A stretch of 64,000 nucleotides of DNA from Aeromicrobium duanguangcaii (GTDB taxonomy: Bacteria; Actinomycetota; Actinomycetes; Propionibacteriales; Nocardioidaceae), in assembly GCF_024508295.1 (NCBI RefSeq), contig NZ_CP101990.1, forward strand, positions 744,001 to 808,000. The letters are read 5' to 3'. The position numbers and the translations under genes were made by a program. The notes beneath the pieces are model-generated. The model had not been told where the DNA came from. It saw only the letters and a list, made by a program, of their open reading frames with translations, and made no database searches. Numbering within the stretch: the stretch's first letter is position 1; each line of letters starts with the position of its first letter. This document shows positions 32,686 through 41,391 of the stretch, one piece after another.

Positions 32686-33705
32686 ATGAGCGTTCCGAAG
32701 CCGCTCGTAAGGACCCGCCTGCTGATGGCGCGCCCGGTGATGCACTCCGCGCGGGTGAGCCTGGGCGCCAAGCGCACCATGGCCGACTCGATGGCTGGAG
32801 CCTCACGTGCCCCCGAGGGCGCCATCTACGACTTCGACGTGATCGCCGGCCTCCCGGTGCAGTTCGTCACCGTCGAGGGCACCGGACCGGCCACCGGCCG
32901 AGCCACCATGATCTACCTGCACGGTGGCGGTCACGTCGTCGGCAGCTCGCGCGCCTACCGTGCCTTCGCGGCGCACCTGGCGATGCACTCGGGCATGGAC
33001 GTGCTGTTGCCCGAGTACCCCCTGGCCCCCGAGAGCCCCTACCCGGCGGCGCTCGACTCGCTCATCGCGCTCTACCGGGCGCTGCCCAGCTACGGCGTCG
33101 ACCCGACCACCGTGGTCCTCGCCGGCGACGACGCCGGCGCCGGCCTGGCCCTGGCGATGGCGCTGGAGATCCGCGACCACGGCCTGCCGATGCCCGCCGC
33201 GATCGGCATGATCAGCCCCTGGCTCGACATGAGCGCCGACATCGAGCGCGCGCGTCCGTCGGCCTCCGACCCCTGGTTCACCCCGGCCCTGGCCACGCGC
33301 TGGGCCCGCACCTACCTCGGTGGCGCCGACCCGCGCGACCCCGGCGCCTCGCCCCTGCACGGCGACTTCGACTCGCTGCCGCCGATCGTCGTGCACTACA
33401 GCGGGCTGGACCCGCTGCACACCGACGCCGAGGCGTTCTTGCAGAAGGTCACGGCGAAGGCCGACGGCCCGCGCGTGATCGCTCGCGAGTACCCCGACAT
33501 GTGGCACTCCTTCCACCTGCAGGCCGGTCGCCTCGAGGCCGCCGACGAGGCGGTCGAGGAGTTCGGCACGGCGGTGGCGTCGCTCGTGCAGATCCCGGGT
33601 CGCCACGGCGACGTCGTGCCGATCAACCGCCCCGTCGCGGGCCAGGGTGGTCGCGAGCTGCGACTGGTCAGGCAAGTTGCTGCCGCAGGAACTCCATCTG
33701 TATGA
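32686..33705 (+). CDS. hormone-sensitive-lipase-like alpha/beta hydrolase with Asp at the nucleophile position
   Basis: A 339-residue protein; AAGGAGA precedes ATG 32686. The HSL-type oxyanion motif HGGGH is at residues 79-83, and the acid (SGLDPLHTDA) and base (DMWHSFH) are present. The nucleophile elbow, normally GDSAG, reads GDDAG: residue 149 is Asp (GAC), not Ser. The protein therefore cannot be an ordinary serine esterase. It could be a pseudoenzyme or use the Asp as in epoxide hydrolases and haloalkane dehalogenases, although those have a different elbow context. Its 3' end overlaps that of the convergent peptidase gene by 38 bp. Confidence 0.88.
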   Translation: MSVPKPLVRTRLLMARPVMHSARVSLGAKRTMADSMAGASRAPEGAIYDFDVIAGLPVQFVTVEGTGPATGRATMIYLHGGGHVVGSSRAYRAFAAHLAMHSGMDVLLPEYPLAPESPYPAALDSLIALYRALPSYGVDPTTVVLAGDDAGAGLALAMALEIRDHGLPMPAAIGMISPWLDMSADIERARPSASDPWFTPALATRWARTYLGGADPRDPGASPLHGDFDSLPPIVVHYSGLDPLHTDAEAFLQKVTAKADGPRVIAREYPDMWHSFHLQAGRLEAADEAVEEFGTAVASLVQIPGRHGDVVPINRPVAGQGGRELRLVRQVAAAGTPSV

Positions 33706-35752
33706 GCTTGAGGTTCTCGGCGACCTCTTCCTGAGGTGTCATGTGGGTGACCCCGGACAACGGCAGCACGGTGTGCGGGCGTCCCGCCGCCAACAGGGCG
33801 GAGGACAGCCGCAGGGTGTGCGCCGCCACGACGTTGTCGTCCGCCAGGCCGTGGATCAGCATGAGCGGCCGCTCGAGACGCGGTGCCAGCGGCAGCAGTG
33901 AGTTGGCGTCGTAGACCTGCGACTCGGTGGCCGGGTGTCCCAGGTAGCGCTCGGTGTAACAGGTGTCGTAGAGCCGCCACTCGGTGACGGGCGCTCCGGC
34001 GACCGCTGCGTGGAAGACGTCCGGGCGGGCCAGCACCGCGAGCGCCGAGAGGTAGCCGCCGTACGACCAGCCCGTGATACCCACCCGGCCGGCGTCGACG
34101 TCGGCGGGCCAGCGCTCGGCGACGGCGGCCACCGCGTCCACCTGGTCCTGCAGGGTCACCTCGGCGAAGCGGTGGTGGATCTCGCGCTCCCAGGCCGAGC
34201 CGCGGCCGGGCGTGCCGCGGCCGTCGGCGACCACGACGCAGAAGCCTTGGTCGGCCATCCACTGCGCCTCGAGGAACATCCGTCCCGAGGCCAGCACCCG
34301 CTGGGCGTGCGGGCCGCCGTACGGGTCCATCAGCAGCGGCAGCCGCCGCGAGCCCGGCACGTGGTCGCGGGGGAACAGCACCGCAGCCCGCAGCTCGCGG
34401 TCGCCGAGCCGCACCAGCTCGACGTCGGGCGTGAGGGGAGCGGGCTCGGACAGGACCCGGATCGGTCGGGGCTCCCCGCCGGGAGCGTGCACGGTGACCG
34501 TCGTGGTCGTCGACGTGAGCTCGCTGCGGACCACCACGAGTGTGTCGCCGCCCGCGACGGCGCCGTGGACGGCGCGTCCCTCGGTGAGCACCTCCGCCGA
34601 GCCGTCGAGACCGAACCGCACGAGGTGCACCTCGGTGGGCTCGTCCGAGGCAGTGGCGAGGACCCCGGAGTCGGACACGTCGACGATCGAGCGGACCTGC
34701 CACGCGTCGCCACTGAGGGCTTCGCCGTCGACGCACACGCGGCGCCGGCCGTCGACGTCCTCCACCGTGACGAGGCGACCACCCGGAGCACGCCGGGGAG
34801 CGGAGGACAGCTCGACCCACGCGTCGTCGGCGAGCTCGCGCAGGGTGCGGGTCGCGCCGGTCGCCGGATCGACCTCGAGGACGAGGCTGCGCCGCTGGTC
34901 GCGGCTGAGCACCTGCAGCACCGGGTCGGAGCCCTCGGACCAGTCCACCCGGGCGAGGTACTCGAACGCCTCGTGGTCCCACATCACCTCGGTCGGCTCG
35001 GTGCCGTCCAGGGGGACGTGCCAGAGCGTCACGATGCTGTTCGGCGTGCCCGCGGCGGGATACCGCTGCTCGACGGCGGGACGGTCGGGATTGGCCGGAT
35101 CGGCGATGTGCCAGACGGGTACCTCGGCGTCGTCGTACCGCTCGACCAGCAGCGAACGGCCGTCCGGCGCCCACCAGAACCCGCGCATGCGGTCCATCTC
35201 CTCGGCGGCGATGAACTCGGCGCGGCCCCAGGCCTGGGTCGGGGTCTCGGGCGACACGAGAGCGCGGTCCTCGGTGCCGGCGACGTCGACGATGCGCAGC
35301 TCGCCGGCGGAGTTCGCGTAGGCGACGTGACGTCCCGTCGGGTCGAGACGAGGATCGATGACCGCCCCCGTCGCGGGCAGCTCGCGCACGGCGTTCGCCC
35401 CGAGGTGGACCGCGAACAGCCGGCCCGACAGCGTGAAGCACGCCCACCGTCCCGTGCCGTCGACGTCGTACGAGACCAGCCCGCCGGCCGACTCGCGAGC
35501 GCGCTCACGGCGTGACCGCTCCTCGGGGGAGAGGTCCTCGTCGGCGCCGGCGAGCACGTCCTGCGGGTCCACCAGCAGCGACTCCGTCCCGGAGGCGACG
35601 TCCAGCTCCCACAGCTGGCCCGAGCGGGTGACGCCGTCGGGCGTGCGGATGAAGCGAACGGTCGCGCCGTCGGGCGAGACGGTCACGTTCCGCGGGATGC
35701 CGAGGGTGAAGCGCAGGGTGCGCGCCGCGAGCCGGGGGTAGGAGTCGGTCAT
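33668..35752 (-). CDS. S9 family (dipeptidyl peptidase IV-like) serine peptidase
   Basis: A 694-residue protein. The first about 430 residues are propeller repeats (VTVSPDGATVRFIR, GRWACFTLSGRLFAV, GRHVAYANSAGELRIVDV, FWWAPDGRSLLVERYDD). The catalytic domain has the Ser in GWSYGGYLSAL, the Asp in HGLADDNVV and the His in GVTHMTPQ. It lacks a signal peptide and is probably cytosolic, removing N-terminal dipeptides from proline-containing peptides. ATG 35752 is used because the family N-terminus (YPRLAARTLRFT) starts there; the 36-bp gap to mshB contains both promoters. Confidence 0.9.
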   Translation of the reverse strand: MTDSYPRLAARTLRFTLGIPRNVTVSPDGATVRFIRTPDGVTRSGQLWELDVASGTESLLVDPQDVLAGADEDLSPEERSRRERARESAGGLVSYDVDGTGRWACFTLSGRLFAVHLGANAVRELPATGAVIDPRLDPTGRHVAYANSAGELRIVDVAGTEDRALVSPETPTQAWGRAEFIAAEEMDRMRGFWWAPDGRSLLVERYDDAEVPVWHIADPANPDRPAVEQRYPAAGTPNSIVTLWHVPLDGTEPTEVMWDHEAFEYLARVDWSEGSDPVLQVLSRDQRRSLVLEVDPATGATRTLRELADDAWVELSSAPRRAPGGRLVTVEDVDGRRRVCVDGEALSGDAWQVRSIVDVSDSGVLATASDEPTEVHLVRFGLDGSAEVLTEGRAVHGAVAGGDTLVVVRSELTSTTTTVTVHAPGGEPRPIRVLSEPAPLTPDVELVRLGDRELRAAVLFPRDHVPGSRRLPLLMDPYGGPHAQRVLASGRMFLEAQWMADQGFCVVVADGRGTPGRGSAWEREIHHRFAEVTLQDQVDAVAAVAERWPADVDAGRVGITGWSYGGYLSALAVLARPDVFHAAVAGAPVTEWRLYDTCYTERYLGHPATESQVYDANSLLPLAPRLERPLMLIHGLADDNVVAAHTLRLSSALLAAGRPHTVLPLSGVTHMTPQEEVAENLKLIQMEFLRQQLA

Positions 35753-35788
35753 GGGCCCATCTTGGCAGGGGCGCTCTAGATTGGAGCC

Positions 35789-36694
35789 ATGCCCGATCGC
35801 CGCCTGCTGCTGGTCCATGCCCACCCCGACGACGAGTCCATCGGATCGGGTCTCGCCATGGCGAAGTACGCCGCCGAGGGAGCGCACGTCACGCTCGTCA
35901 CCTGCACGCTGGGTGAGCACGGAGAGGTGCTCGTCCCGGAGCTGGAGCATCTGGCCGCCGAGCGCGAGGACAACCTCGGTCCCCATCGCCTCGGCGAGCT
36001 GAGCGACGCGATGGCGCAGCTGGGTGTCACGGACTTCCGCCGGCTCGGCGGGGACGGGACCTATCGCGACTCCGGAATGGTCTGGGACGAGAACGGCAAC
36101 GCCGCCGCGATGGACGAGATCGACCCCCGCGCCTTCTGGCGTGCCGACCTGCTGGAGGCGGCCGATCACCTGGTGGCCGTGATCCGCGAGGTGCGGCCGC
36201 AGGTCCTGGTGACGTACGACGAGTTCGGCGCCTACGGTCATCCCGACCACATCCAGGCGCACCGCGTCGCGCACTACGCGGCCGCCCTGGCCGCGGTGCC
36301 CTCGTTCCGGCGTGACCTCGGTGAGGCGTGGGACATCCCCAAGATCTACTGGACCGCCGAGTCGGCGTCGCGACTGCGCACGGCCGCCGCGCAGTTGGAG
36401 CAGGCGGGCCAGGAGATGCCGTTCCAGTTCGATCTGGAGAACCTGCCCCCGATGTTCGCCGAGGACGAGGACCTGAGCGCCGCGATCTCCTCGTCACCCG
36501 AGCACGTGCAGGCCAAGCTCGCCGCGATGCGCGCGCACGCCACGCAGATCACTCCCGACGGCCAGTTCTTCGCGATGGGGATGGACCTCGCGGCGATCAC
36601 CTGGGGCACCGAGTACTACCGCCTGGCCAAGGGCGTCCCGGGGCCGGTCGGCGCGTCCGGGCTCGAGGAGGATCTGTTCGCCGGCTTGGGCTGA
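35789..36694 (+). CDS. mshB: mycothiol biosynthesis deacetylase MshB
   Basis: A 301-residue zinc deacetylase that removes the acetyl group from 1-O-(2-acetamido-2-deoxy-glucopyranosyl)-myo-inositol, the second committed step of mycothiol synthesis. The zinc site is visible as AHPDDE (H12, D15) and GHPDH (H151). The MshB-specific segments GGDGTYRDSGM and FFAMGMDLAAITWGTEYYRLAKG distinguish it from the related LmbE/Mca enzymes. It implies a mycothiol-producing actinobacterium. Confidence 0.93.
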   Translation: MPDRRLLLVHAHPDDESIGSGLAMAKYAAEGAHVTLVTCTLGEHGEVLVPELEHLAAEREDNLGPHRLGELSDAMAQLGVTDFRRLGGDGTYRDSGMVWDENGNAAAMDEIDPRAFWRADLLEAADHLVAVIREVRPQVLVTYDEFGAYGHPDHIQAHRVAHYAAALAAVPSFRRDLGEAWDIPKIYWTAESASRLRTAAAQLEQAGQEMPFQFDLENLPPMFAEDEDLSAAISSSPEHVQAKLAAMRAHATQITPDGQFFAMGMDLAAITWGTEYYRLAKGVPGPVGASGLEEDLFAGLG

Positions 36695-36729
36695 TCCACG
36701 CAGTGGGCGAGGACCCGTAGGCTTGACGG

Positions 36730-37263
36730 GTGGAGAAGTCCGTCGATCAAGCCGCCTTCCGTGGTGCGTTGTCGCGATTCGCCAGCGGGGTGACGGTGGT
36801 GTCGACCGCCCATGACGGTGTCGACCACGCCATGACCGCGAGCGCTTTCACGTCCGTGTCCCTCATTCCGCCACTCGTCCTGGTGTGCACCAACAGGGGC
36901 AGCCGTTTTCACGACGCCGTGCGCCAGTCCCAGCGCTGGGGCGTCTCGATGCTCTCCGAGCACGGCCGTGAGGCGTCGGCGTGGTTCGCCCACCGCGGGC
37001 GGCCGCTGGCCACCCAGTTCGACCAGATTCCGCACCACCGCAGTCCCGGCGGCCTGGCGCTGCTCGACGACGCCCTGGCGTGGCTCGAGTGCGAGACCGA
37101 GGCCGAGCACGACGGCGGCGACCACCTGATCCTGGTGGGCCGCGTGCTGTGGGCCGACTACCAAGACGACGCCGACGACCCCCTGCTGTACTACCGCTCG
37201 CACTACGGTTCGATCGTGCGCCAGCCCGAGTCCGAGAAGACCGTGTACCGGAGCGGCCGGTGA
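36730..37263 (+). CDS. flavin reductase family protein
   Basis: A 177-residue protein from GTG 36730: FRGALSRFASGVTVVSTAHDGVDHAMTASAFTSVSLIPPLVLVCTNRGSRFHDAV is the HpaC/ActVB-type FMN reductase N-terminus. The C-terminal GGDHLILVGRVLWADYQ is also typical, and RSHYGSI near the end is commonly present. It probably supplies reduced flavin, partner unknown. The stop overlaps the VanW start (GTGA). Confidence 0.87.
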   Translation: MEKSVDQAAFRGALSRFASGVTVVSTAHDGVDHAMTASAFTSVSLIPPLVLVCTNRGSRFHDAVRQSQRWGVSMLSEHGREASAWFAHRGRPLATQFDQIPHHRSPGGLALLDDALAWLECETEAEHDGGDHLILVGRVLWADYQDDADDPLLYYRSHYGSIVRQPESEKTVYRSGR

Positions 37264-38957
37264 GCCGGCGTCGTGCGCTGGCCGTGACCGGGGGAGTCGT
37301 GGCCGTCCTGGCTGCCGCGTATGTGGGCGGATACGTCCTCACCGGCCAGCGCCTGCCGGCCGACACGACCATCGCCGGTGTCGACGTCGGCGGCAAGAGC
37401 CCCGATGACGCCGAGGCCGAACTGACCCGCGGGCTGGCCGAGCGGGTCGAGGAGCCGATCGTCGCGACGTTCGAGGAGCAGAAGTTCGAGCTCGACCCCG
37501 AGCAGGCGGGACTGGCGGTCGACGTGCCGGCCAGCATCCGGGCGGCCGGGGGTCGCTCGTGGGACCCGCGGGACATGGTCGCGCTGTTCGTGGGCGGGTC
37601 CGACCACGATCCGCGGCTCACGGTCGACGAGACCAAGCTCGCGGCCGCCGTCGCCTCCATCGCCGAGACCGTCGATCAGCCCGTCGTGCAGGCGCAGATC
37701 ACGTTCCCCGACGCCAAGCCGAAGGCACGGCAGCCGAAGCCCGGCAACCAGGTTCCCCAGGAAGAGCTCGCCCAGACGATCCGCGAGTCGTGGCTGACGA
37801 CCGACGAGCCGCTGCGCGTGCCGGTCGCGTCCGTGGCGCCGGCGGTCGACCGGGCCGGTCTCCAGAAGGCCATGCGCGAGATCGCGCAGCCGGCCGTCTC
37901 CGGTCCCGTGACGCTGAAGGTCGGCTCGAGCCGGGCCGACCTGCCGGTCACCGCGTACGCGCCCGCCCTGTCCGTCGTGGTCCGCGACGGACGGATGGTG
38001 CCCACGATCGATGCGAAGGACCTGGCCGGTCCGCTGACCAGCTCCGTGACCGGCATCGGCCGCCGGGCCGTCGACGCGTCGTTCCGCTTCGAGGGCGGCA
38101 AGCCGGTCGTCGTGCCCAGCAAGGCCGGCATCGGCCTGGATCCCCAGACGATGGCCGAGCAGCTCGTGCCGGTGCTGACCAAGGCCGGCGACCAGCGCTC
38201 GATCACGGTCGAGGCGACCGCCGTCCAGCCCGACTTCACGACGAAGGACGCCGAGGCGCTCGGCATCAAGGAGCGGATCGGTAGCTACACCACCCAGTAC
38301 CCGCACGCCGACTACCGCAACACCAACCAGGCCGAGGCGGCCCGCCGGATCAACGGCACGATCCTCCAGCCCGGCGAGACGTTCAGCTTCAACGAGATCG
38401 TCGGTGAGCGCACCGCGGCGAACGGCTTCGTCTCGGGCTTCGTCATCAACGGGGGAGTGTTCCGCGAGGAGCTCGGTGGCGGCGTCTCGCAGGTCGCCAC
38501 GACCGCGTACAACGCCGCGTTCTTCGCCGGTCTCGACGACGTCGAGCACCACCCCCACGCGTTCTACATCGACCGCTACCCCGTGGGTCGCGAGGCGACC
38601 ATCTACTACGGCAGCCTCGACCTGCGCTTCCGCAATCCCTACAAGACCGGCGTCGTGATCCGGGCGTGGGTCGACAAGAGCGGCCCGGGCTCGTCGGGAC
38701 GGATGAACGTCGAGATGTACGGCACCAAGGTCTACGAGGTGAAGTCGCGCCAGAGCGAGCGCTACAACTTCCGCGAGCCGCGCACGCAGTACGACGACAC
38801 CCCCGCGTGCGTCTCGCAGGCGCCGGTGACGGGCTTCGACATCGACATCCACCGCGACTTCTACCAGGGCGGCAAGCGGGTCAAGACCGAGAAGGACACC
38901 GCGTACTACCAGGCCGCCGACCGCGTGATCTGCGGAAAGAAGCCCCAGGGCGACTGA
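37260..38957 (+). CDS. VanW-family protein with peptidoglycan-binding-type repeats
   Basis: A 565-residue exported protein. One N-terminal hydrophobic segment (ALAVTGGVVAVLAAAYVGGYVL) is an uncleaved anchor or signal. Residues about 35-340 hold YoaR-like/PG_binding_4 repeats (VDVGGKSPDDAEAEL, FEEQKFELDPEQAGLAVDV). The VanW domain follows: YPHADYRNTNQAEAARRINGTILQPGETFSFNEIVGERT, FREELGGGVSQVATT, FYIDRYPVGREATIYYG. VanW occurs in glycopeptide resistance clusters, but here it is a lone cell-envelope gene. GTG 37260 overlaps the previous stop. Confidence 0.9.
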   Translation: MSRRRALAVTGGVVAVLAAAYVGGYVLTGQRLPADTTIAGVDVGGKSPDDAEAELTRGLAERVEEPIVATFEEQKFELDPEQAGLAVDVPASIRAAGGRSWDPRDMVALFVGGSDHDPRLTVDETKLAAAVASIAETVDQPVVQAQITFPDAKPKARQPKPGNQVPQEELAQTIRESWLTTDEPLRVPVASVAPAVDRAGLQKAMREIAQPAVSGPVTLKVGSSRADLPVTAYAPALSVVVRDGRMVPTIDAKDLAGPLTSSVTGIGRRAVDASFRFEGGKPVVVPSKAGIGLDPQTMAEQLVPVLTKAGDQRSITVEATAVQPDFTTKDAEALGIKERIGSYTTQYPHADYRNTNQAEAARRINGTILQPGETFSFNEIVGERTAANGFVSGFVINGGVFREELGGGVSQVATTAYNAAFFAGLDDVEHHPHAFYIDRYPVGREATIYYGSLDLRFRNPYKTGVVIRAWVDKSGPGSSGRMNVEMYGTKVYEVKSRQSERYNFREPRTQYDDTPACVSQAPVTGFDIDIHRDFYQGGKRVKTEKDTAYYQAADRVICGKKPQGD

Positions 38958-38968
38958 GGCCCGTCACC

Positions 38969-39874
38969 TCAGGAGGTCGTGAGGTAGCGGTAGGCGTGGT
39001 GCGTCGTGAAGCCGTAGGGACGGTAGAGCGCCAGCGCCGGCTCGTTGCCGCGCAGGGTCTGCAGGTAGGCCTTGTCGGCGCCGTGGGCCGCCGCCCACGC
39101 CAGTGAGGTCTCGACGATCCGCCGCGCCAGGCCGCGCCGCCGGTGGGCCGGGTCGACCTCGACGGCCGCCAGTCCCGCCCACTCGCCGGTGACGACGACC
39201 CGGCCGATCGCGACGTCGTCCAGCGACAGGAAGCCCACCGTGGCGGGCCCTTCCAGCACGGCGCGCGCGGTGGCCGGATCCGTGACGCGTCCGTAGTGCC
39301 GGAGCCACGCGTCGTCGGCGTGCGCCTCGACGACCACGTCGGGGTCGGCCGCGGGCACGGCGGTGAGGTCGGCCACCTGGACGATCGCGCCGGGCGGCTG
39401 GCCGGTGACGGGGACCCATCCGGCGTCCTCGAACCGGCGGTCCCACGGCGAGCCCTCGACGAGCTGGGCCAGCGGCCGCAGCGCGCGGGAGGCGTAGAAG
39501 TCGACGACGGCGCCGAACGGGTCGTCGGTGCGCGGGTCGCCGTGGACGGCGACGGAGTTGGCGCGTCCGGTGAACCCGGCCGACGCCCGCAGCTCCCAGT
39601 CGCCGAGGGGGACCGACTCCACGGCCGGCCAGCCCCGCAACGTGATCCGGGTCAGCTCGTCGGGCGAGAACGTGGCGGCGCGCCGGGTGCGCCTGGGGCG
39701 ATCGGGCACGACGCGCATGGCCAGGACGGTGCCCGTGGGCACGAAGGCGAGCTCGCCGTCACGGCGCTCGATCCGCAGTCCGTCTGACCCCGCCGTCACC
39801 ACGCGCCCCACGACGTCACGCACGCCGTCGCCGTCGCGATGGCGCACGGAGACGCGTCGTCCGACCAGATCCAC
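38969..39874 (-). CDS. GNAT acetyltransferase (CG3035-like, possible N-acetylglutamate synthase)
   Basis: A 301-residue protein. The first about 60 residues form a small barrel-like domain (VGRRVSVRHRDGDGVRDVVGRVV...ELAFVPTGTVLAM). The C-terminal GNAT domain has the acetyl-CoA loop VDPAHRRRGLARRIVETSLAWA and LYRPYGFTTHHAYRYL. This two-domain layout next to ferredoxin recalls the corynebacterial protein cg3035, reported to have N-acetylglutamate synthase activity. The substrate assignment is by resemblance only; arginine genes are not adjacent. Confidence 0.75.
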   Translation of the reverse strand: MDLVGRRVSVRHRDGDGVRDVVGRVVTAGSDGLRIERRDGELAFVPTGTVLAMRVVPDRPRRTRRAATFSPDELTRITLRGWPAVESVPLGDWELRASAGFTGRANSVAVHGDPRTDDPFGAVVDFYASRALRPLAQLVEGSPWDRRFEDAGWVPVTGQPPGAIVQVADLTAVPAADPDVVVEAHADDAWLRHYGRVTDPATARAVLEGPATVGFLSLDDVAIGRVVVTGEWAGLAAVEVDPAHRRRGLARRIVETSLAWAAAHGADKAYLQTLRGNEPALALYRPYGFTTHHAYRYLTTS

Positions 39875-39960
39875 GACGACACGATCTCATGGGGCGAACC
39901 CGGCCAGCGGAGGTTGGGTCCCACACGTGATACTGGGACCGACCCCGAAGGAGCAAGCCC

Positions 39961-40284
39961 GTGACGTATGTGATCGCCCAGCCGTGTGTCGACATCAAGG
40001 ACCGTGCCTGTGTGGACGAGTGTCCTGTCGACTGCATTTACGAGGGCAACCGCATGCTCTACATCCACCCCGATGAGTGTGTGGACTGCGGCGCTTGTGA
40101 ACCCGTCTGCCCGGTCGAGGCCATCTTCTACGAGGACGACACCCCGGACGAGTGGAAGGACTACTACGACGCGAACGTGCACTTCTTCGACGACCTGGGC
40201 TCGCCCGGTGGCGCCGCGAAGATGGGCGTGATCGACGCCGACCACCCGTACGTCAAAGCCCTGCCGCCGCAGAACCAGGAGTGA
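39961..40284 (+). CDS. fdxA: 7Fe-type ferredoxin
   Basis: A 107-residue ferredoxin from GTG 39961, with AGGAG-like sequence upstream. Cysteines C9, C17, C21 and C25 (PCVDIKDRACVDECPVDC) and the second set CVDCGACEPVCPVEAI fit one 3Fe-4S and one 4Fe-4S cluster. The C-terminal extension ANVHFFDDLGSPGGAAKMG is typical of the actinobacterial FdxA/FdxC group that feeds cytochromes P450 and other oxidoreductases. It lies 6 bp before dapC, an arrangement conserved in actinobacteria. Confidence 0.93.
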   Translation: MTYVIAQPCVDIKDRACVDECPVDCIYEGNRMLYIHPDECVDCGACEPVCPVEAIFYEDDTPDEWKDYYDANVHFFDDLGSPGGAAKMGVIDADHPYVKALPPQNQE

Positions 40285-40290
40285 TCCGCC

Positions 40291-41391
40291 GTGGGTCACG
40301 CCTCGGTGTCGGGACGGTTCCCCGACTTCCCGTGGGACACGATCGCCGAGGCCAAGGCCCGCGCCGCTGAGCATCCCGGCGGCCTGGTCGACCTGTCGAT
40401 CGGCACCCCCGTCGATCCGACCCCCGAGGTCGCTCGCCAGGCGTTGATCGCCGCGGCCGACTCCCCGGGGTACCCGACGGTCCTCGGACCCGAGTCGCTG
40501 CGGCGCTCGGTCGGGGACTGGCTCGACCGCCGCTTCTCGATCCCGGGCATCGGCACCGACGAGGTGCTGGCCACGATCGGCAGCAAGGAGCTGATCGCGA
40601 ACCTGTGCGTCCAGCTGGGCCTCGGCTCCGGGGACGTCGTCGGTCTGCCCGAGACGGCGTACCCGACCTATGCGGTCAGCGCGGCGTACGCAGGAGCCAC
40701 CGCGATCGCCACCGACTCGCGCGTGGCCTTCGGCCCCCAGCGCCCGAAGCTGGTGTTCATCAACTTCCCGGCCAACCCGCACGGCCGCGTGGTCGGCCGC
40801 GAGCACCTGAAGGCGTGGGTCGACTACTGCCGCGAGTCCGGGGCTCTGCTGGTCAGCGACGAGTGCTACCTGGAGTTCGTCTGGGAGGGCGAGCCGGTCT
40901 CCGTGCTCGACCCCGAGGTCAACGGCGGCTCGCTGGACGGGATCATCGCGCTGCACTCGCTGTCGAAGCGCTCCAACATGGCCGGGTACCGCGACGCCTT
41001 CGTCGTGGGCGATCGCACGGTGATCGCGGAGCTGCTCGCCGTGCGCAAGCACCTCGGCTTCATGCTGCCCACCCCGGTCGCCGCCGCCATGCAGGCCGCT
41101 TTGGGCGACGACGCCCACGTCGACGAGCAGCGCGAGCGGTACGCCCGACGCCGCGCGACCCTGCGCACGGCCCTCGAGGGTGCGGGATTCCGCATCGACC
41201 ACTCGCAGGGCTCGCTGTACCTCTGGGCCACGCGTGACGAGCCGTGCCGCGAGACGGTGCAGTGGCTGGCCGAGCGCGGCATCCTGGTCGCTCCGGGTGA
41301 CTTCTACGGCGCCACGGGCACGCGCCACGTGCGCTTCGCGTTCACCGCGACGGACGAGCGCATCGCCGCCGTGGCCGAGCGCCTGGCCTGA
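40291..41391 (+). CDS. dapC: N-succinyldiaminopimelate aminotransferase DapC
   Basis: A 366-residue class I/II aminotransferase from GTG 40291. The PLP lysine is K226 in SLSKRSNMAGYRDAF; FINFPANPHGRVV, SDECYLEF and YLWATRDEPC are characteristic of actinobacterial DapC. It transfers the amino group in the succinylase branch of lysine/diaminopimelate synthesis; the preceding step, DapD, is encoded at 48624-49562. The conserved ferredoxin-dapC pair supports the assignment. Confidence 0.92.
   Translation: MGHASVSGRFPDFPWDTIAEAKARAAEHPGGLVDLSIGTPVDPTPEVARQALIAAADSPGYPTVLGPESLRRSVGDWLDRRFSIPGIGTDEVLATIGSKELIANLCVQLGLGSGDVVGLPETAYPTYAVSAAYAGATAIATDSRVAFGPQRPKLVFINFPANPHGRVVGREHLKAWVDYCRESGALLVSDECYLEFVWEGEPVSVLDPEVNGGSLDGIIALHSLSKRSNMAGYRDAFVVGDRTVIAELLAVRKHLGFMLPTPVAAAMQAALGDDAHVDEQRERYARRRATLRTALEGAGFRIDHSQGSLYLWATRDEPCRETVQWLAERGILVAPGDFYGATGTRHVRFAFTATDERIAAVAERLA

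Noticed and set aside
33396-35447. 683-codon minus-strand open frame overlapping the S9 peptidase
   Set aside because: It is Arg/Gly/Pro-rich with no domain; the peptidase frame carries all catalytic motifs, so this is a high-GC shadow.
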